64,000 nucleotides of DNA from positions 248,001 to 312,000 of the forward strand of contig NZ_JACJSE010000002.1 in the NCBI RefSeq assembly GCF_014698045.1. The letters run 5' to 3'. Under the pieces are notes generated by a model. That model worked only from the letters and a program-made list of their open reading frames with translations, made no database searches and was not told the origin of the DNA. Each line of letters begins with the position of its first letter. Position 1 is the first letter of the stretch. Positions 8,914 to 18,377 of the stretch are shown here, piece by piece. Made by a program: the position numbers and the translations under genes. Source of the DNA: Aulosira sp. FACHB-615. GTDB taxonomy: Bacteria; Cyanobacteriota; Cyanobacteriia; Cyanobacteriales; Nostocaceae.

Positions 8914-9414
8914 TCACGTTTGGGGTAGGATTGCTATATCAATATCATAAATTTTGGCGGCATGATAAAAACTAATTTCACCATTTTCGATTTGATAGTA
9001 TAGCTCTTGTGCCAATGTTTCTGAGTCAAGCAGTATTTGATACAAAATCACTTGCTCAAATTCGGCGCGATTTTGCTGAAAAAAATGCTCTACTTCATCG
9101 GCAAATAATACCTGTGCGAGTTTGTGAGATAATAGGCGATCGCAAATTCCTCTTTCCCAATCTTCAGGCGTAATTAATTGATCAGCTAACCATTCCAGTG
9201 TATCTGCGGCTCTTTCTAAATGTCTTTCCCGGCGCTGCTTTTCTGCTTCTGCTTCAATTTCTGGCGGTGTAATAGTAATACCTCTAGCTTCGGCGGCTTG
9301 ACGGATGATTTTGTGAAATAAAATCTGTTGATATACTTCCTTCAACCTCATTTCTTTTTTGAGGAATTGCATCACTTCTTCTGATTCCAGCAAAATTTTT
9401 GACAAATCACTCAT
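8914..9414 (-). CDS. SurA-like / peptidylprolyl isomerase-related protein, shortened
   Basis: 166 residues, largely helical and charged. It resembles the N-terminal chaperone region of cyanobacterial parvulin-type isomerases that accompany peptide ABC exporters (KLAQVLFADEVEHFFQQNRAEFEQVILYQILLDSETLAQELYYQIENGE). Family members are near 250 residues and continue into a parvulin domain. Here the chain stops after IAILPQT, and I see no continuation in another frame downstream. It lies 2.4 kb downstream of the C39 exporter on the same strand, separated by hetP, so functional linkage is plausible but not shown. Confidence 0.6.
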   Translation of the reverse strand: MSDLSKILLESEEVMQFLKKEMRLKEVYQQILFHKIIRQAAEARGITITPPEIEAEAEKQRRERHLERAADTLEWLADQLITPEDWERGICDRLLSHKLAQVLFADEVEHFFQQNRAEFEQVILYQILLDSETLAQELYYQIENGEISFYHAAKIYDIDIAILPQT

Positions 9415-9457
9415 TAGTATTCATACAAGTTAAAAACATACCAGATTACATAAAAAA

Positions 9458-9487
9458 CTGGAAGCTATTTGGGCTTTTAGCTTCCAG
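9458..9487 (-). terminator. Intrinsic terminator on the minus strand
   Basis: A 10-bp perfect stem (CTGGAAGCTA/TAGCTTCCAG) with a 10-nt loop is followed on the minus strand by TTTTTTA. It sits just before the start of the SurA-like gene, so it would end a transcript arriving from higher coordinates (hetP or an unannotated RNA). Confidence 0.75.
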
Positions 9488-10274
9488 CCAATACTGTATC
9501 CATTATGTGTTATTACAGCAGAGATGATCCTGTTTGGTAGAACTAGGATTTAGAGCATTAAAACAAAAGTGTAGTAGTTATATGCTCTATCAGTAACAAC
9601 AACTGTTAACTGTTTTGTTGTCTATTTCTCTGACTATAAAAGTATGGAAGGCTCTACTAAGTTTTCCCCACCATAGAGAAACTGACTAGAGGGCATTGAA
9701 AGTAAAAGTTGCGGAAAACCAACTTTTTAACTTGTTGATGCTCAGGCTTCCTGAGAAACAAAACAACCAATAGCAACAGTTTGATTGTCTGTCTTGGTTT
9801 CAGAGTTATGTACTCTTTGGGATACTGACTGCTTCAGCAAAAACAATCAGTTAAATGTATTTCATAGTCAGATATTCAATGATTTTATCATTGTTGATGA
9901 GCTTATTGACTCATCTGCTCTATGTATAATTTAAATGATATTGATAGTTTAAATTTGCCATTTTGGCACATTTTGGTAAAAATTTTTATCCCTAATTGTT
10001 CTCTTGATACCAAGACTAAATCAGACTTTTCATACTCTAGAAGCTTGAATCTATGACAACAAAACCCACCTGGAGAAATTATCTCAAAGATGGGTTAGTT
10101 AATTGGAAACAGTATAATTAACGTGATATTTTTACATAAATTTCAATAATTAATGACATCATGTTATTTGCTGTTTGTCAAAGCTCGACATTCAGGACTG
10201 ACAGCAACTGATTGAGAAAAGTAATGAGTAATGAGTAATGAGTTAGAAATTTACTTATTACTCATTACTCAATT
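9488..10274. other. Gene-free interval between the terminator and the hetP tail
   Basis: No convincing coding sequence. Base composition is low GC with several short inverted repeats and AATGAGTAATGAGTAATGAG tandem heptamers (10223-10245) with an inverse copy at 10255-10270. The minus-strand terminator at its left end suggests part of it is transcribed. Confidence 0.4.
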
Positions 10275-10356
10275 TTAAGGAAAAATCTTGAGTGCGATCG
10301 CTTGATGTTCTGGCATTTCTTGGGCTAACGATTGCTCCATATTACCGCCACGAATT

Positions 10357-10668
10357 TCAGTTTTTTGCTTTACCTACTACCTCAAGGTAAGTTAAGTCTT
10401 TAATTTTGCCCAAGCAATGAGTTGCGACAGATTTATCCGCAGATGATACTTCTTGTTGTTGCGTTCTACTTGGGGAAGAATTTTCTTTGAGCAATCTGTT
10501 ATAAGTGCGATAAGGAATGTAATGTAATGGATTGTAACCAGCAACACGTAGCATTAACACACATGCCCAAGAATACTTACCAGCTAGAATTGCTTCTACT
10601 ATTTGGTCAAATTGTTGAGGATTGATACCTTTATTAAAGTTACTGACGCTAGTTATGTTGTGATTCAT
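10357..10668 (-). CDS. hetP: HetP family heterocyst-commitment protein, apparently frameshifted near its C-terminus
   Basis: 103 residues carrying the HetP signature in the first half (INPQQFDQIVEAILAGKYS, then WACVLMLRVAGYNPLHYIPY and RTYNRLLKEN), followed by a CLGKIKDLTYLEVVGK segment also found in Anabaena HetP. HetP acts downstream of HetR to commit cells to heterocyst differentiation. The frame ends right after VGKAKN in a six-A tract (10361-10366 on the plus strand). Removing one A restores a reading frame (TEIRGGNMEQSLAQ...) to a stop at 10275 that looks like the continuation I remember for HetP. So the gene is either a shortened allele, a sequencing error or a slippage site. A HetR-like palindrome lies 620 bp upstream. 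Confidence 0.9.
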   Translation of the reverse strand: MNHNITSVSNFNKGINPQQFDQIVEAILAGKYSWACVLMLRVAGYNPLHYIPYRTYNRLLKENSSPSRTQQQEVSSADKSVATHCLGKIKDLTYLEVVGKAKN

Positions 10669-11256
10669 AGTGTTAATTGCACTGGGGAATTAGGTGTTAC
10701 AGGTAGTCAATAATTAATCAATAGTTGTTGCAGTTGGATGTTGTAACAACTACCCTCTAAATTTATGTTTAGTTTTAGCTATAAGCCTGTGGAGAATGAC
10801 TAAATATAGCCGTGAAGGCTGCTTCATTCTTGGTACTGAGGTGAGAACTGCATGTGTTCTGATGATGATGTCCATGAGCTTGACCTTGGAGGAGAAAGTT
10901 AACTGTATTTCATTTAGTAGTTAGTTACTTTTCAATCTTTGGTAATGTCATTTTAATGACTATAACAATCTGGCTTGGCTCTTGGTAGACGCAGTTTTAT
11001 CCTCTGTTTGTCTTCTCAATACTTAGTTTAATCTACTGCCCTGATAATTTTACCGTATAATCTTTCGCTTCAGTTTTTCTAGCAAAGTTTGGTGAGAAGG
11101 TGATAGTTTTCCCTGAGAACATCAACGGTATTTAGCAAAAAAATTAATAGCTACTTTAGTATTTATACTACGTTTTTTTCTAAATGTCATCTTCTCAATT
11201 AAAACTTTACCAGTAAAAAATACGGATTTTTTTTGATGTCTCCATTTGTATGTTCT
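10669..11256 (-). promoter_or_regulatory. Probable long hetP 5' leader
   Basis: No gene is supported in this stretch. If transcription starts about 40 nt beyond the HetR-like palindrome (candidate -10 AATACT at 11269-11264), hetP has an untranslated leader near 590 nt. From memory, Anabaena hetP also has a long leader. Confidence 0.45.
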
Positions 11257-11289
11257 AAGTTTTAGTATTGTCACGGATTCGCTGTTTAC

Positions 11290-11308
11290 TGAGGGGTTTG
11301 ACCCCTCA
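11290..11308 (-). promoter_or_regulatory. HetR-binding-type palindrome upstream of hetP
   Basis: TGAGGGG-TTTGA-CCCCTCA, 7-bp perfect arms. On the hetP strand the 17-mer is GAGGGGTCAAACCCCTC, one base different from the published Anabaena hetP HetR site as I recall it (GAGGGGTCTAACCCCTC). Confidence 0.8.
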
Positions 11309-11593
11309 TTTATTGTTCATAAGAAACTTTTCTTTGGTTCAAATTCATATAGAAATTTACCATTAACTTGTCTAATAAACAATCACTAAATATCGTAATT
11401 CCTATAGCAATATCAAAAACAAAGTAATTTTATGTATTTGGCGTTGTTAAAAATATTTTTAACAAAATATAAATTTCATCCGGGAATCATGAATAGGAAT
11501 TATCTGTGGGGACTGGGTGAAGGGGTATAGGGCTGGCAGTACAATTAGTCTGGGGCTATACAAACAAAGCTTGCCTAGCCTATCGCTTTCAAG

Positions 11594-11709
11594 CCATTCC
11601 CGCCTAGAACTAAAGTTCCAGGCTCATAGCCAAAGTCCACTTAAGTGGACTGGAATACATTTTTAGTTGAGTCATCTGAAGATGACTTGCGCTATGAGAC
11701 TCGGAATGA
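11594..11709. repeat. Multi-hairpin structured element
   Basis: An outer stem CATTCC/GGAATG encloses GAACT-AA-AGTTC (11607-11618) and a second stem CTCATAGC/GCTATGAG (11623-11630 with 11691-11698). That stem in turn encloses an 18-bp palindrome AGTCCACTTAAGTGGACT (11634-11651) and GTCATCTGAAGATGAC (11671-11686). It forms a branched cruciform and encodes nothing. Confidence 0.75.
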
Positions 11710-11738
11710 ATGCAGTCCTAAATCATTCGTGAACCAAA

Positions 11739-11771
11739 AGATCCCCGACTTCTTCAAGAAGTCGGGGATCT
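11739..11771 (-). terminator. 33-bp perfect palindrome downstream of the C39 exporter
   Basis: Two 16-bp arms (AGATCCCCGACTTCTT and its complement) around a single base. It lies 70 bp past the exporter stop codon and could act as a terminator. The same palindrome is a dispersed repeat type in cyanobacteria, so termination is inference; a clear U-run is lacking. Confidence 0.5.
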
Positions 11772-11839
11772 GAGCCTCTCGATTTTCACAAATCAAATAC
11801 GATCGCTGTCGAAACGCTTTCTTAACTGAACTGTGTTAA

Positions 11840-14800
11840 TTAATCAAGACCAATGGTTGCCATCAACTTTTGATGGGTGCTTTGTTCAACCAAAATACCT
11901 TGGTTGAGAACTAGGATATGGTCGGTGTGGCGCAGACTAGAAAGGCGATGGGAGATGATAAAAGTAGTGTGGTGCTGATTCAAATGAGCTAATTTCTGGT
12001 ACAAACAACGCTCAGATTCAGAGTCGAGACTGCTAGTAGCTTCGTCTAGAATTAAAATTTTGGGGTTACTAATTAAAGCACGAGCGATCGCAATTTTTTG
12101 TTTTTGTCCACCAGACAGCCGCAAACCTCTTTCCCCGACTGGGGTGTTGTAGCCTAAAGGTAGTTCGCGGATGAAACTGTGAGCTTCGGCTAATTTGGCG
12201 GCAGCGATCGCTTGTTCAGGATGCAAATCTGGATTATACAGAGTAATATTTTCTAAAATCGTGCCGGAAAACAAAAAGTTATCCTGGGGGACAAAACCGA
12301 TTTGACTGCGTAACGATGGCGGCGATACCGTACTAATATCAATGCCATCAATTAAAATCCGCCCATTTTCGGGACGATATAAACCCGCCAGCAAATTGAC
12401 TAAGGTGCTTTTACCGCAACCACTCTGACCAATTATCCCGACAGTTTGCCCTGATTTGACGTGAAAAGAGACATTTTGCAAAGTATGACGCTGGTCATCA
12501 GGATGATAGCGGAAAAATACATTCTCAAACTGCACTTCACCGCGAATTGTCGGCATTACCTGTAAAGGTTTTTGGGAATTTTCTTCTGGCTGAGAATCTA
12601 AGACATCGTTAACTCGCTCTAGGGCTGTGAATACTGCGGGTAATTCATCCCATAACTCTACCAATGCCAACACAGGATGAATCACATTACTCATCAACAT
12701 ATTGAACGCCACCAATTTACCCAGTGACATATCCCCAGTGATGACTAGTTGCAACCCACACCATAAAACAACTGTTGTCGCAATGTGACTAACTAAATTC
12801 CGCAGCATTTGTAAGACATTGGCTAACTTCTGTCCCCGTAACCGCGCCTTGAGCATTTTCAGCAACTGCTTTTGCCAATATGTCTGCACTGAAGCTTCGG
12901 CGGCGGCGGTTTTGACTGTGACAATTCCCGTGATGATTTCCCCTGTGGCAGAATTTTGGCTGGCGGATGTTTGCAAAACTTCCCGCGATATCTGCTGGAG
13001 GAATGAACTTGCACCCACAATCAACATCACAACGGGGATAATTCCACTCACAACTAATAAAGTGAGTCGCAAATTGAGGTTAGCCATCACCCCAAAATAG
13101 ACAAGAATCATCACCGCATCAATTGGACTAGTAATAGCGCGACGGGTAAAGAACTGTTGAATTTTGAGATTTTCGGGAATGCGGCTGAGAATATCTTCGA
13201 CTTGGCGGGTGGTAAAAAACTGTAATGGTAGCTGTAAGGTATGTTTGACAAAACCACCAATTAAATTAACATCGATGCGACTGGCAAAATAATCGAGCAA
13301 ATATTGTCGCTGTGCATTTAAAACAATCCCCCAGACACCCAAGCATAAAAAGCCGAGTACAAAAGCATTTAATGTGGAAAAGTTTTTCAGCAATAGTATT
13401 TGGTCGAGAACAACTTGGGTAAGTAAGGGAGTCGCTAACCCAAAGACTTGCATGATCAGAGAAACCAGAATAATGTATTGAATAAGTTGGCGATCGCGCT
13501 GTAATGTCTGCCAATAAGGACGTAAGGAAAGTTTCTCGCTGTTGCGGCTATGAAAGTTGGCGGTTGGATTTAATAAAAGTGCGTATCCTGTCCAATTGGC
13601 TTCAAAGTCTTGGCGTGATAGCCATTTTTTCCCCTTCGCTGGGTCAGCAATTAAAATGCGATCGCCTTGAATCTGCCAAACCACTATATAATGATTGCCT
13701 TGCCAGTGAGCAATCCAAGGATTAGTTTGCGACTCTAGCTTGGTTAAACTCGCCCTCACTTGTAATGTTGTGTAACCCAAGGTTTGGGCGGCTGTGGCTA
13801 AACCCGCTAAAGATGCGCCTGTACAGTCGATGGCTGCTAAGTTGCGTAAAGTATTGAGGCGGAAGCGTTTACCCCAATATTGGCTAATCATTGCTAAACA
13901 AGCCGCACCACAATCTGATGAACTTTGTTGCAAAATCAAGGGATATTTCCGCCGTGGTTTAGCTTTTGGCTGTTGGGGAAAATCAATTTCTGCGACTGGG
14001 GAAATTTCTGCTTGGGAAGATTCCGGTTTGGGAAGGGGAATTTGGGTGATTGCGGAATGATCAATAACTGATACTTTTGGTTGTGGATTTTGACTAGTAA
14101 ATACTTGGGCTAATTCCCACTGTTCAATCGGTAGCTGGTAAACTAACAAATCTGTCTCCGCAGTTGCATCGGGAGATGTCACATCAGGATATCCCCAACT
14201 ATCACCAATTAAGAGTGAGGTTGTTCCCCCGGCTAACCAAAAACGTCCCGCATTGGCTGGTGTGGCTGTATTTAAAGATGCGCCAGCCGGAATTTTGCTA
14301 GTAATTATATAAGGTAAGAATTGCTGTAAACTTGCACTGTTGAGCGATCGCAATTCTGTATAACTTTTAAAGAAAATTAGTGCTTGACGCTCGAATGCTA
14401 ACTTTTGCCAGTGCTTTTGGAGATTTGGTAAGCGTTGTAACCACACTTGTAAATCGGCAATTGTAATTTGGGCTACAAAACCCGGACTTGCACCGATGGC
14501 ACGGTATGATAAAGGGCGATCGCAAAACAAATGATCTGCGCCAAATGTCTGTTCTGCTAATAACAACTGTGGAGAAACTTCCCTGCCCAAAGTCTCATCA
14601 AAACTCAACAAGCGCACTTTACCTTGACATACCAAGTAAAAAAAATCGCTGTTATCTGCTGTAGCTGTATTCTCAGTGTATCTATTTAAATTATCACCTA
14701 GTTGAAACTCTTGAATTGTCCACAACTGAATAAACTCTGCGGCTAAATCTGTATCCCCGACAACTAAGTTCAAAAGTTTAATAATGATTGCTGCTAAAAT

Positions 14801-14866
14801 ATTAGATTGCTTTTGTTTACTAATTTTTAGTTCTCCCTGAACTCTGAACGAAGAAGCGGGGTTCAT
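11840..14866 (-). CDS. C39-peptidase-containing ABC exporter with N-terminal cyclic-nucleotide-binding-like domain
   Basis: 1008 residues. An N-terminal cupin/cNMP-binding-like module (about 50-180) is followed by a linker and a C39 peptidase domain (about 308-430) with catalytic Cys in SSSDCGAACLAM, His in GNHYIVVW and Asp in IADPAKG. A six-helix membrane domain follows (about 455-720), then an ATPase domain with Walker A GQSGCGKST (near 815), signature LSGGQKQ (near 919) and Walker B ILILDEATSSLD. Such transporters cut leader peptides after a double glycine and export the product across the inner membrane. No HlyD-type partner is adjacent. The peptide gene at 22639-22875 is a candidate substrate. 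The start Met is followed by a polar N-terminus and sits 14 codons before the first helix. Confidence 0.92.
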   Translation of the reverse strand: MNPASSFRVQGELKISKQKQSNILAAIIIKLLNLVVGDTDLAAEFIQLWTIQEFQLGDNLNRYTENTATADNSDFFYLVCQGKVRLLSFDETLGREVSPQLLLAEQTFGADHLFCDRPLSYRAIGASPGFVAQITIADLQVWLQRLPNLQKHWQKLAFERQALIFFKSYTELRSLNSASLQQFLPYIITSKIPAGASLNTATPANAGRFWLAGGTTSLLIGDSWGYPDVTSPDATAETDLLVYQLPIEQWELAQVFTSQNPQPKVSVIDHSAITQIPLPKPESSQAEISPVAEIDFPQQPKAKPRRKYPLILQQSSSDCGAACLAMISQYWGKRFRLNTLRNLAAIDCTGASLAGLATAAQTLGYTTLQVRASLTKLESQTNPWIAHWQGNHYIVVWQIQGDRILIADPAKGKKWLSRQDFEANWTGYALLLNPTANFHSRNSEKLSLRPYWQTLQRDRQLIQYIILVSLIMQVFGLATPLLTQVVLDQILLLKNFSTLNAFVLGFLCLGVWGIVLNAQRQYLLDYFASRIDVNLIGGFVKHTLQLPLQFFTTRQVEDILSRIPENLKIQQFFTRRAITSPIDAVMILVYFGVMANLNLRLTLLVVSGIIPVVMLIVGASSFLQQISREVLQTSASQNSATGEIITGIVTVKTAAAEASVQTYWQKQLLKMLKARLRGQKLANVLQMLRNLVSHIATTVVLWCGLQLVITGDMSLGKLVAFNMLMSNVIHPVLALVELWDELPAVFTALERVNDVLDSQPEENSQKPLQVMPTIRGEVQFENVFFRYHPDDQRHTLQNVSFHVKSGQTVGIIGQSGCGKSTLVNLLAGLYRPENGRILIDGIDISTVSPPSLRSQIGFVPQDNFLFSGTILENITLYNPDLHPEQAIAAAKLAEAHSFIRELPLGYNTPVGERGLRLSGGQKQKIAIARALISNPKILILDEATSSLDSESERCLYQKLAHLNQHHTTFIISHRLSSLRHTDHILVLNQGILVEQSTHQKLMATIGLD

Positions 14867-15236
14867 GATTTATTTGCTGGTCTTGGTGGATATTTTTTGA
14901 TGTTTGACGACGTGATTTGATGATAAAAGTTATGTAAATAAATGATGATTTTTTAGGCTATATATAGCAACACATCAATCATTAGTGTAGTAATATTTTG
15001 CCTTTAAATACTTTTTAGTCTATTTTTAACATAGGCTATTTGCTATTAGTAATTGAGCAGATACAAGTGAGAATCTTTGGGATTTATTCTCGAAATATGT
15101 CAGCGAGTATTCAATTTTTCCTGAGTGTTACTTACATTTTCTGTTAATTTGTGCAACACCCGGAAAATAAAATGACATTTTGTACAGGTCAGATTTGTGC
15201 AGGAAACATAATACTGTGCAAGACAGGAATATTAAC
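14867..15236. other. Intergenic region, divergent promoters expected
   Basis: No gene or clear motif is recognised between the exporter start and the family A repeat at 15237. The region is AT-rich, as expected for the exporter promoter. Confidence 0.4.
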
Positions 15237-15403
15237 AGGACTTACACACCAAAATTGTCTGTGAAGATTGGGTGTAAGGGTGTAAGGGTGTGTGGCGTAG
15301 GGGTTTTAGATACATATACACACCACTTGGCTCAAGTCGGGAAACCCACCCACGCCAGTGGCTCCCCCATACCCTTGATTTTTCGTTTTTATGCGTAAGT
15401 CCT
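15237..15403. repeat. MITE-like repeat, family A, copy 2
   Basis: Ends AGGACTTACACACC and ATGCGTAAGTCCT as an inverted pair. The internal GATTGGGTGTAAGGGTG and CCCTTGATTTTTCG match the other family members. The open reading frame across it is incidental. Confidence 0.85.
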
Positions 15404-15670
15404 AATTAAGCCAGCCACGGTTTTTGAAATGTAACTAAAGTTACTGTTTTTTGGGCGATCGCTGGTTGCTTCACCACATAAATTATTCAGCATTGGTAAC
15501 TTTCAACATCCGTACTCAACACTTGGCGATCGGACTTGATTTAACTGTAATTTCTGTGGTAGCCTGCTTTTACTCTTAAATACGGCAAATCTACCGATGA
15601 ACCGTAGTTTAGCGCAGTGTATGACTCACTGTGCCTCCTTCCTAGTTTGCGGAAACGAAAATATCACCTT

Positions 15671-16327
15671 ATGCCAAAAGACTGGTTTGAATGGCACGAC
15701 CTCTACAAAACAGAACCGAGGTTGCAGCAGCGTTTAGAAATTGTGCGAGAATTTATCGCCCACAGTTTAAATTTCTCTCCATCAGGAGTAATTCGCGTAG
15801 TCAGTGTCTGCGCTGGCGATGGACGAGATTTACTCGGAACTTTAGTAAATCACCCACGCGCTCAAGATGTTCACGCACGACTTGTAGAGCTAAATCCCCA
15901 ACTCGTAGAACGTGGCAAAGCAACTATAGAATCATTAGGTTTAACAAAACAAATTGAGTTTATTAATGGTGATGCAACTATCGCCTCTAACTATCTAGGC
16001 GCAGTACCAGCAGACATTGTGATTGTTTGTGGCGTTTTTGGTAATCTTGCCGACGAAAATGAACTCAATCGCTTATTAGGAAATTTGAGTTTCCTGAGTA
16101 AAAAAGGTGCTTTTGTCATTTGGACTCGCGGACATTCCAATGGTATTCCCCACTCAGAAACAGTCCGTACATCTTTACAAAAAGCTGGGTTTGCAGAAGT
16201 CAACTTTAAGCTGACAGCAACCGGAGATATGGGTATAGGCATTCATCGCTATCTTGGTGAAAATGTCCCTGAACCCAAAGAGCAACAGTTTTTTGTATTT
16301 TCTGGCATTGCCAATAGAGCCAGATAA
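15671..16327 (+). CDS. Class I SAM-dependent methyltransferase
   Basis: About 218 residues from the Met of MPKDWFEWHDLYKTE. A Rossmann SAM-binding motif I is VVSVCAGDGRDLLG, followed by an acidic motif II (ARLVELNPQLV) and NGDATIAS. The frame is open 18 codons further upstream (15617), but that stretch looks non-coding. The protein is not close to a named family that I can recognise, so the methyl acceptor is unknown. It ends 46 bp before the SsuA-like gene on the same strand and may be co-transcribed with it. Confidence 0.75.
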   Translation: MPKDWFEWHDLYKTEPRLQQRLEIVREFIAHSLNFSPSGVIRVVSVCAGDGRDLLGTLVNHPRAQDVHARLVELNPQLVERGKATIESLGLTKQIEFINGDATIASNYLGAVPADIVIVCGVFGNLADENELNRLLGNLSFLSKKGAFVIWTRGHSNGIPHSETVRTSLQKAGFAEVNFKLTATGDMGIGIHRYLGENVPEPKEQQFFVFSGIANRAR

Positions 16328-16373
16328 AAAATTATCTCTCCGTTATCAATTAATCTAGCCGTACAAAAAAATT

Positions 16374-17462
16374 ATGGTCGCTACCTTTAAACCCCAATAT
16401 ACAAACATTTTTCATCGTGTTACGCGATTGTTAGCTCCAGGGTTGATTAGCATTGCAACCTCATTCACATTAATCAGTTGCACACAACCAACTCCAAAGG
16501 CAGAAACTTCATCTACAGCTAATAATGTCTCTGATGTCAAGCCAGCAGGCATCAAAACCAAAGTCTTGCGGATGGGGTATCAGCAAGCTGGTGATTTAGT
16601 CAGGGTGACAAAAGTATTAGAAAAGCGTCTAGAACCTTTGGGGGTGACAGTGGAATGGTCACAATTTGCCCAAGGGCCACAACTGATGGAAGCGATGAAT
16701 GTGGGCAAAATTGATTTGGGTTCCGTTGGTGAAACGCCTCCCATCTTTGCTCAAGCGGCTGGGGCGCAGATTGTCTATGTTGTTGGTTCACGACGCAGCG
16801 AAAATAGTGGTAGAAGCAGTGCGATCGCAGTACCACCAGATTCACCAATTAAGACTTTAAAAGATATCAAAGGACAAAAAGTCGTCTTCCAAAAAGCATC
16901 AGCATCTCACTACTTTATTCTCAGAGCTTTAGAAGATGTCGGTTTGAAATATAGCGATATTAAAGTTTTGAGTATCCCCAACGTAGAAGCCAGCAGTGCC
17001 TTTCTCGAAGGTAAAATTCCGGTTTGGGTAACAGGTGATCCACATCTAGCCAGAGCCGAAAAACTAGGTAAAGCCAGGATTTTACGAGATTCTCAAGGCC
17101 TCGACTCTCCAGGCGGATATTATATTGGTGGCAAACAATTTGCTATAGACAATCCAGAACTTTTGCGAATAGTGATTGAAGAGATTGACAAAATTCAACG
17201 CTGGGCTGAGGCGCATCCCAAAGAAACCGCCCAACTCATTGCACCCTTTCAAAAACTACCACCCGACGTGATGGATTTAGTCATTAGCCGCCGTAGTTAT
17301 GGGTTAAGAGCCATCTCTCCCGATTTAATCCAAGAACAACAGCGAGTAGCTGATTACTTCTATAAAAATGGCTTACTTCCCAAACCTGTGAATATTCGAG
17401 AAGCAGTGTTAACCCCAGAGCAGTATGCTGCAATTACCCCAGCCACCATCAGCCAAAAATAG
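16374..17462 (+). CDS. SsuA-like sulfonate/nitrate/taurine ABC transporter substrate-binding lipoprotein
   Basis: 362 residues. A basic N-terminus and hydrophobic stretch end in a lipobox-like LISC (Cys at about residue 36), pointing to a lipid-anchored periplasmic binding protein. The mature part has the aliphatic sulfonate-binding pattern (LRMGYQQAGDLVRVTKVLEKRLEPLGVTVEW, then GKIDLGSVGETPPIFAQAAG and KGQKVVFQKASASHYF). No permease or ATPase gene is adjacent, so its transporter must be encoded elsewhere. The ligand cannot be distinguished between sulfonates and related organosulfur compounds. Confidence 0.85.
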   Translation: MVATFKPQYTNIFHRVTRLLAPGLISIATSFTLISCTQPTPKAETSSTANNVSDVKPAGIKTKVLRMGYQQAGDLVRVTKVLEKRLEPLGVTVEWSQFAQGPQLMEAMNVGKIDLGSVGETPPIFAQAAGAQIVYVVGSRRSENSGRSSAIAVPPDSPIKTLKDIKGQKVVFQKASASHYFILRALEDVGLKYSDIKVLSIPNVEASSAFLEGKIPVWVTGDPHLARAEKLGKARILRDSQGLDSPGGYYIGGKQFAIDNPELLRIVIEEIDKIQRWAEAHPKETAQLIAPFQKLPPDVMDLVISRRSYGLRAISPDLIQEQQRVADYFYKNGLLPKPVNIREAVLTPEQYAAITPATISQK

Positions 17463-17595
17463 CATCTGTGCTGATGTTCTCCTTTGAGTTCTGCCAGAAA
17501 TACTCTTTGCTCATCTCTACTTCCAGTCTGTACAGATAATTTCAAAAATCCAATACGAGTCTCACAGATAGCCATTTTGTGTGATTTAGCTTTTC

Positions 17596-17627
17596 ATCCC
17601 CAAATGATTCAATAATTTGGGGATTTT
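17596..17627 (+). terminator. Intrinsic terminator after the SsuA-like gene
   Basis: A 10-bp perfect stem (ATCCCCAAAT/ATTTGGGGAT) is followed by TTTGTT, 130 bp past the stop codon. Confidence 0.8.
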
Positions 17628-18377
17628 GTTATCTACATAAACAATGTCGCCAAGAATACATCAATTTCATCAGAGCGATCGCATCATTAATCAATAGCAT
17701 TGATAAAATCTAGTGTAATTACTGAAAGCATTTATTATGATGTTAGTATGTTGTAAGTTGATTTAGAGGATTGACTCAAAAAAATCAAACGTTAAAATAG
17801 ACCAGTTGATCAAAAACTCAAAAAATTACACAAACGGTGGAAGTACAGTAGAATATCAGTGAACTCACTTAAAATCACAAATTTGGGGCTGAATAAAGCC
17901 TGAAATGACTGAAGCGTCAGATTTTACAGTAATTTAGATATTTTCCACCTGACTAAATTACGAGTTTTTCTGAACTTCAGCTTTTGACCTTATTCTGCAA
18001 CAAATTCCCGTGGCTGATATGACAATCCGTTAAGTAAGGGTCAGCAATCTCATTATTTCGTAATAATTTTTACGGGTATTTTCAGTAAAAATACTGTATC
18101 AAAATACCTTTCTTTATACAATGCTTTTGTTAGTGGTTTCTACGGTTGTTATAACTTGAAATTCGGAATGTTTGACGCTGTTTAAATTCTTGGAGTAGTT
18201 GGATCATCAGATTCTACACAAAACTTTTTGCAAAAGTTGTAATTTGCGTGCTTCTATTCAGATTTTTGCGCTTATCCTCCGGGAAAGCCTACAGGGAAAT
18301 GCACGAAGCAAAAAAGTATTGATGCAAGAAGTTAAAAGTAGACTTTGTGTCCACAAAAAGTTGTTGGAACACAGCCT
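17628..18377. other. Gene-free interval upstream of the AAA-type ATPase
   Basis: AT-rich, with no convincing gene, repeat family or structured RNA. It presumably contains the promoter of the downstream gene. Confidence 0.4.

Noticed and set aside
9634..9696. 20-residue minus-strand frame MPSSQFLYGGENLVEPSILL with a Gly-Gly
   Set aside because: No ribosome-binding site, no leader of the ELSxEQQ type and no relatives I recognise; too short to support.
11335..11350. GGTTCAAATTC resembling a tRNA T-arm
   Set aside because: No matching acceptor or anticodon stems nearby; no tRNA found in the window by eye.
15180..15398. 72-codon open frame
   Set aside because: It lies almost entirely inside a family A repeat.
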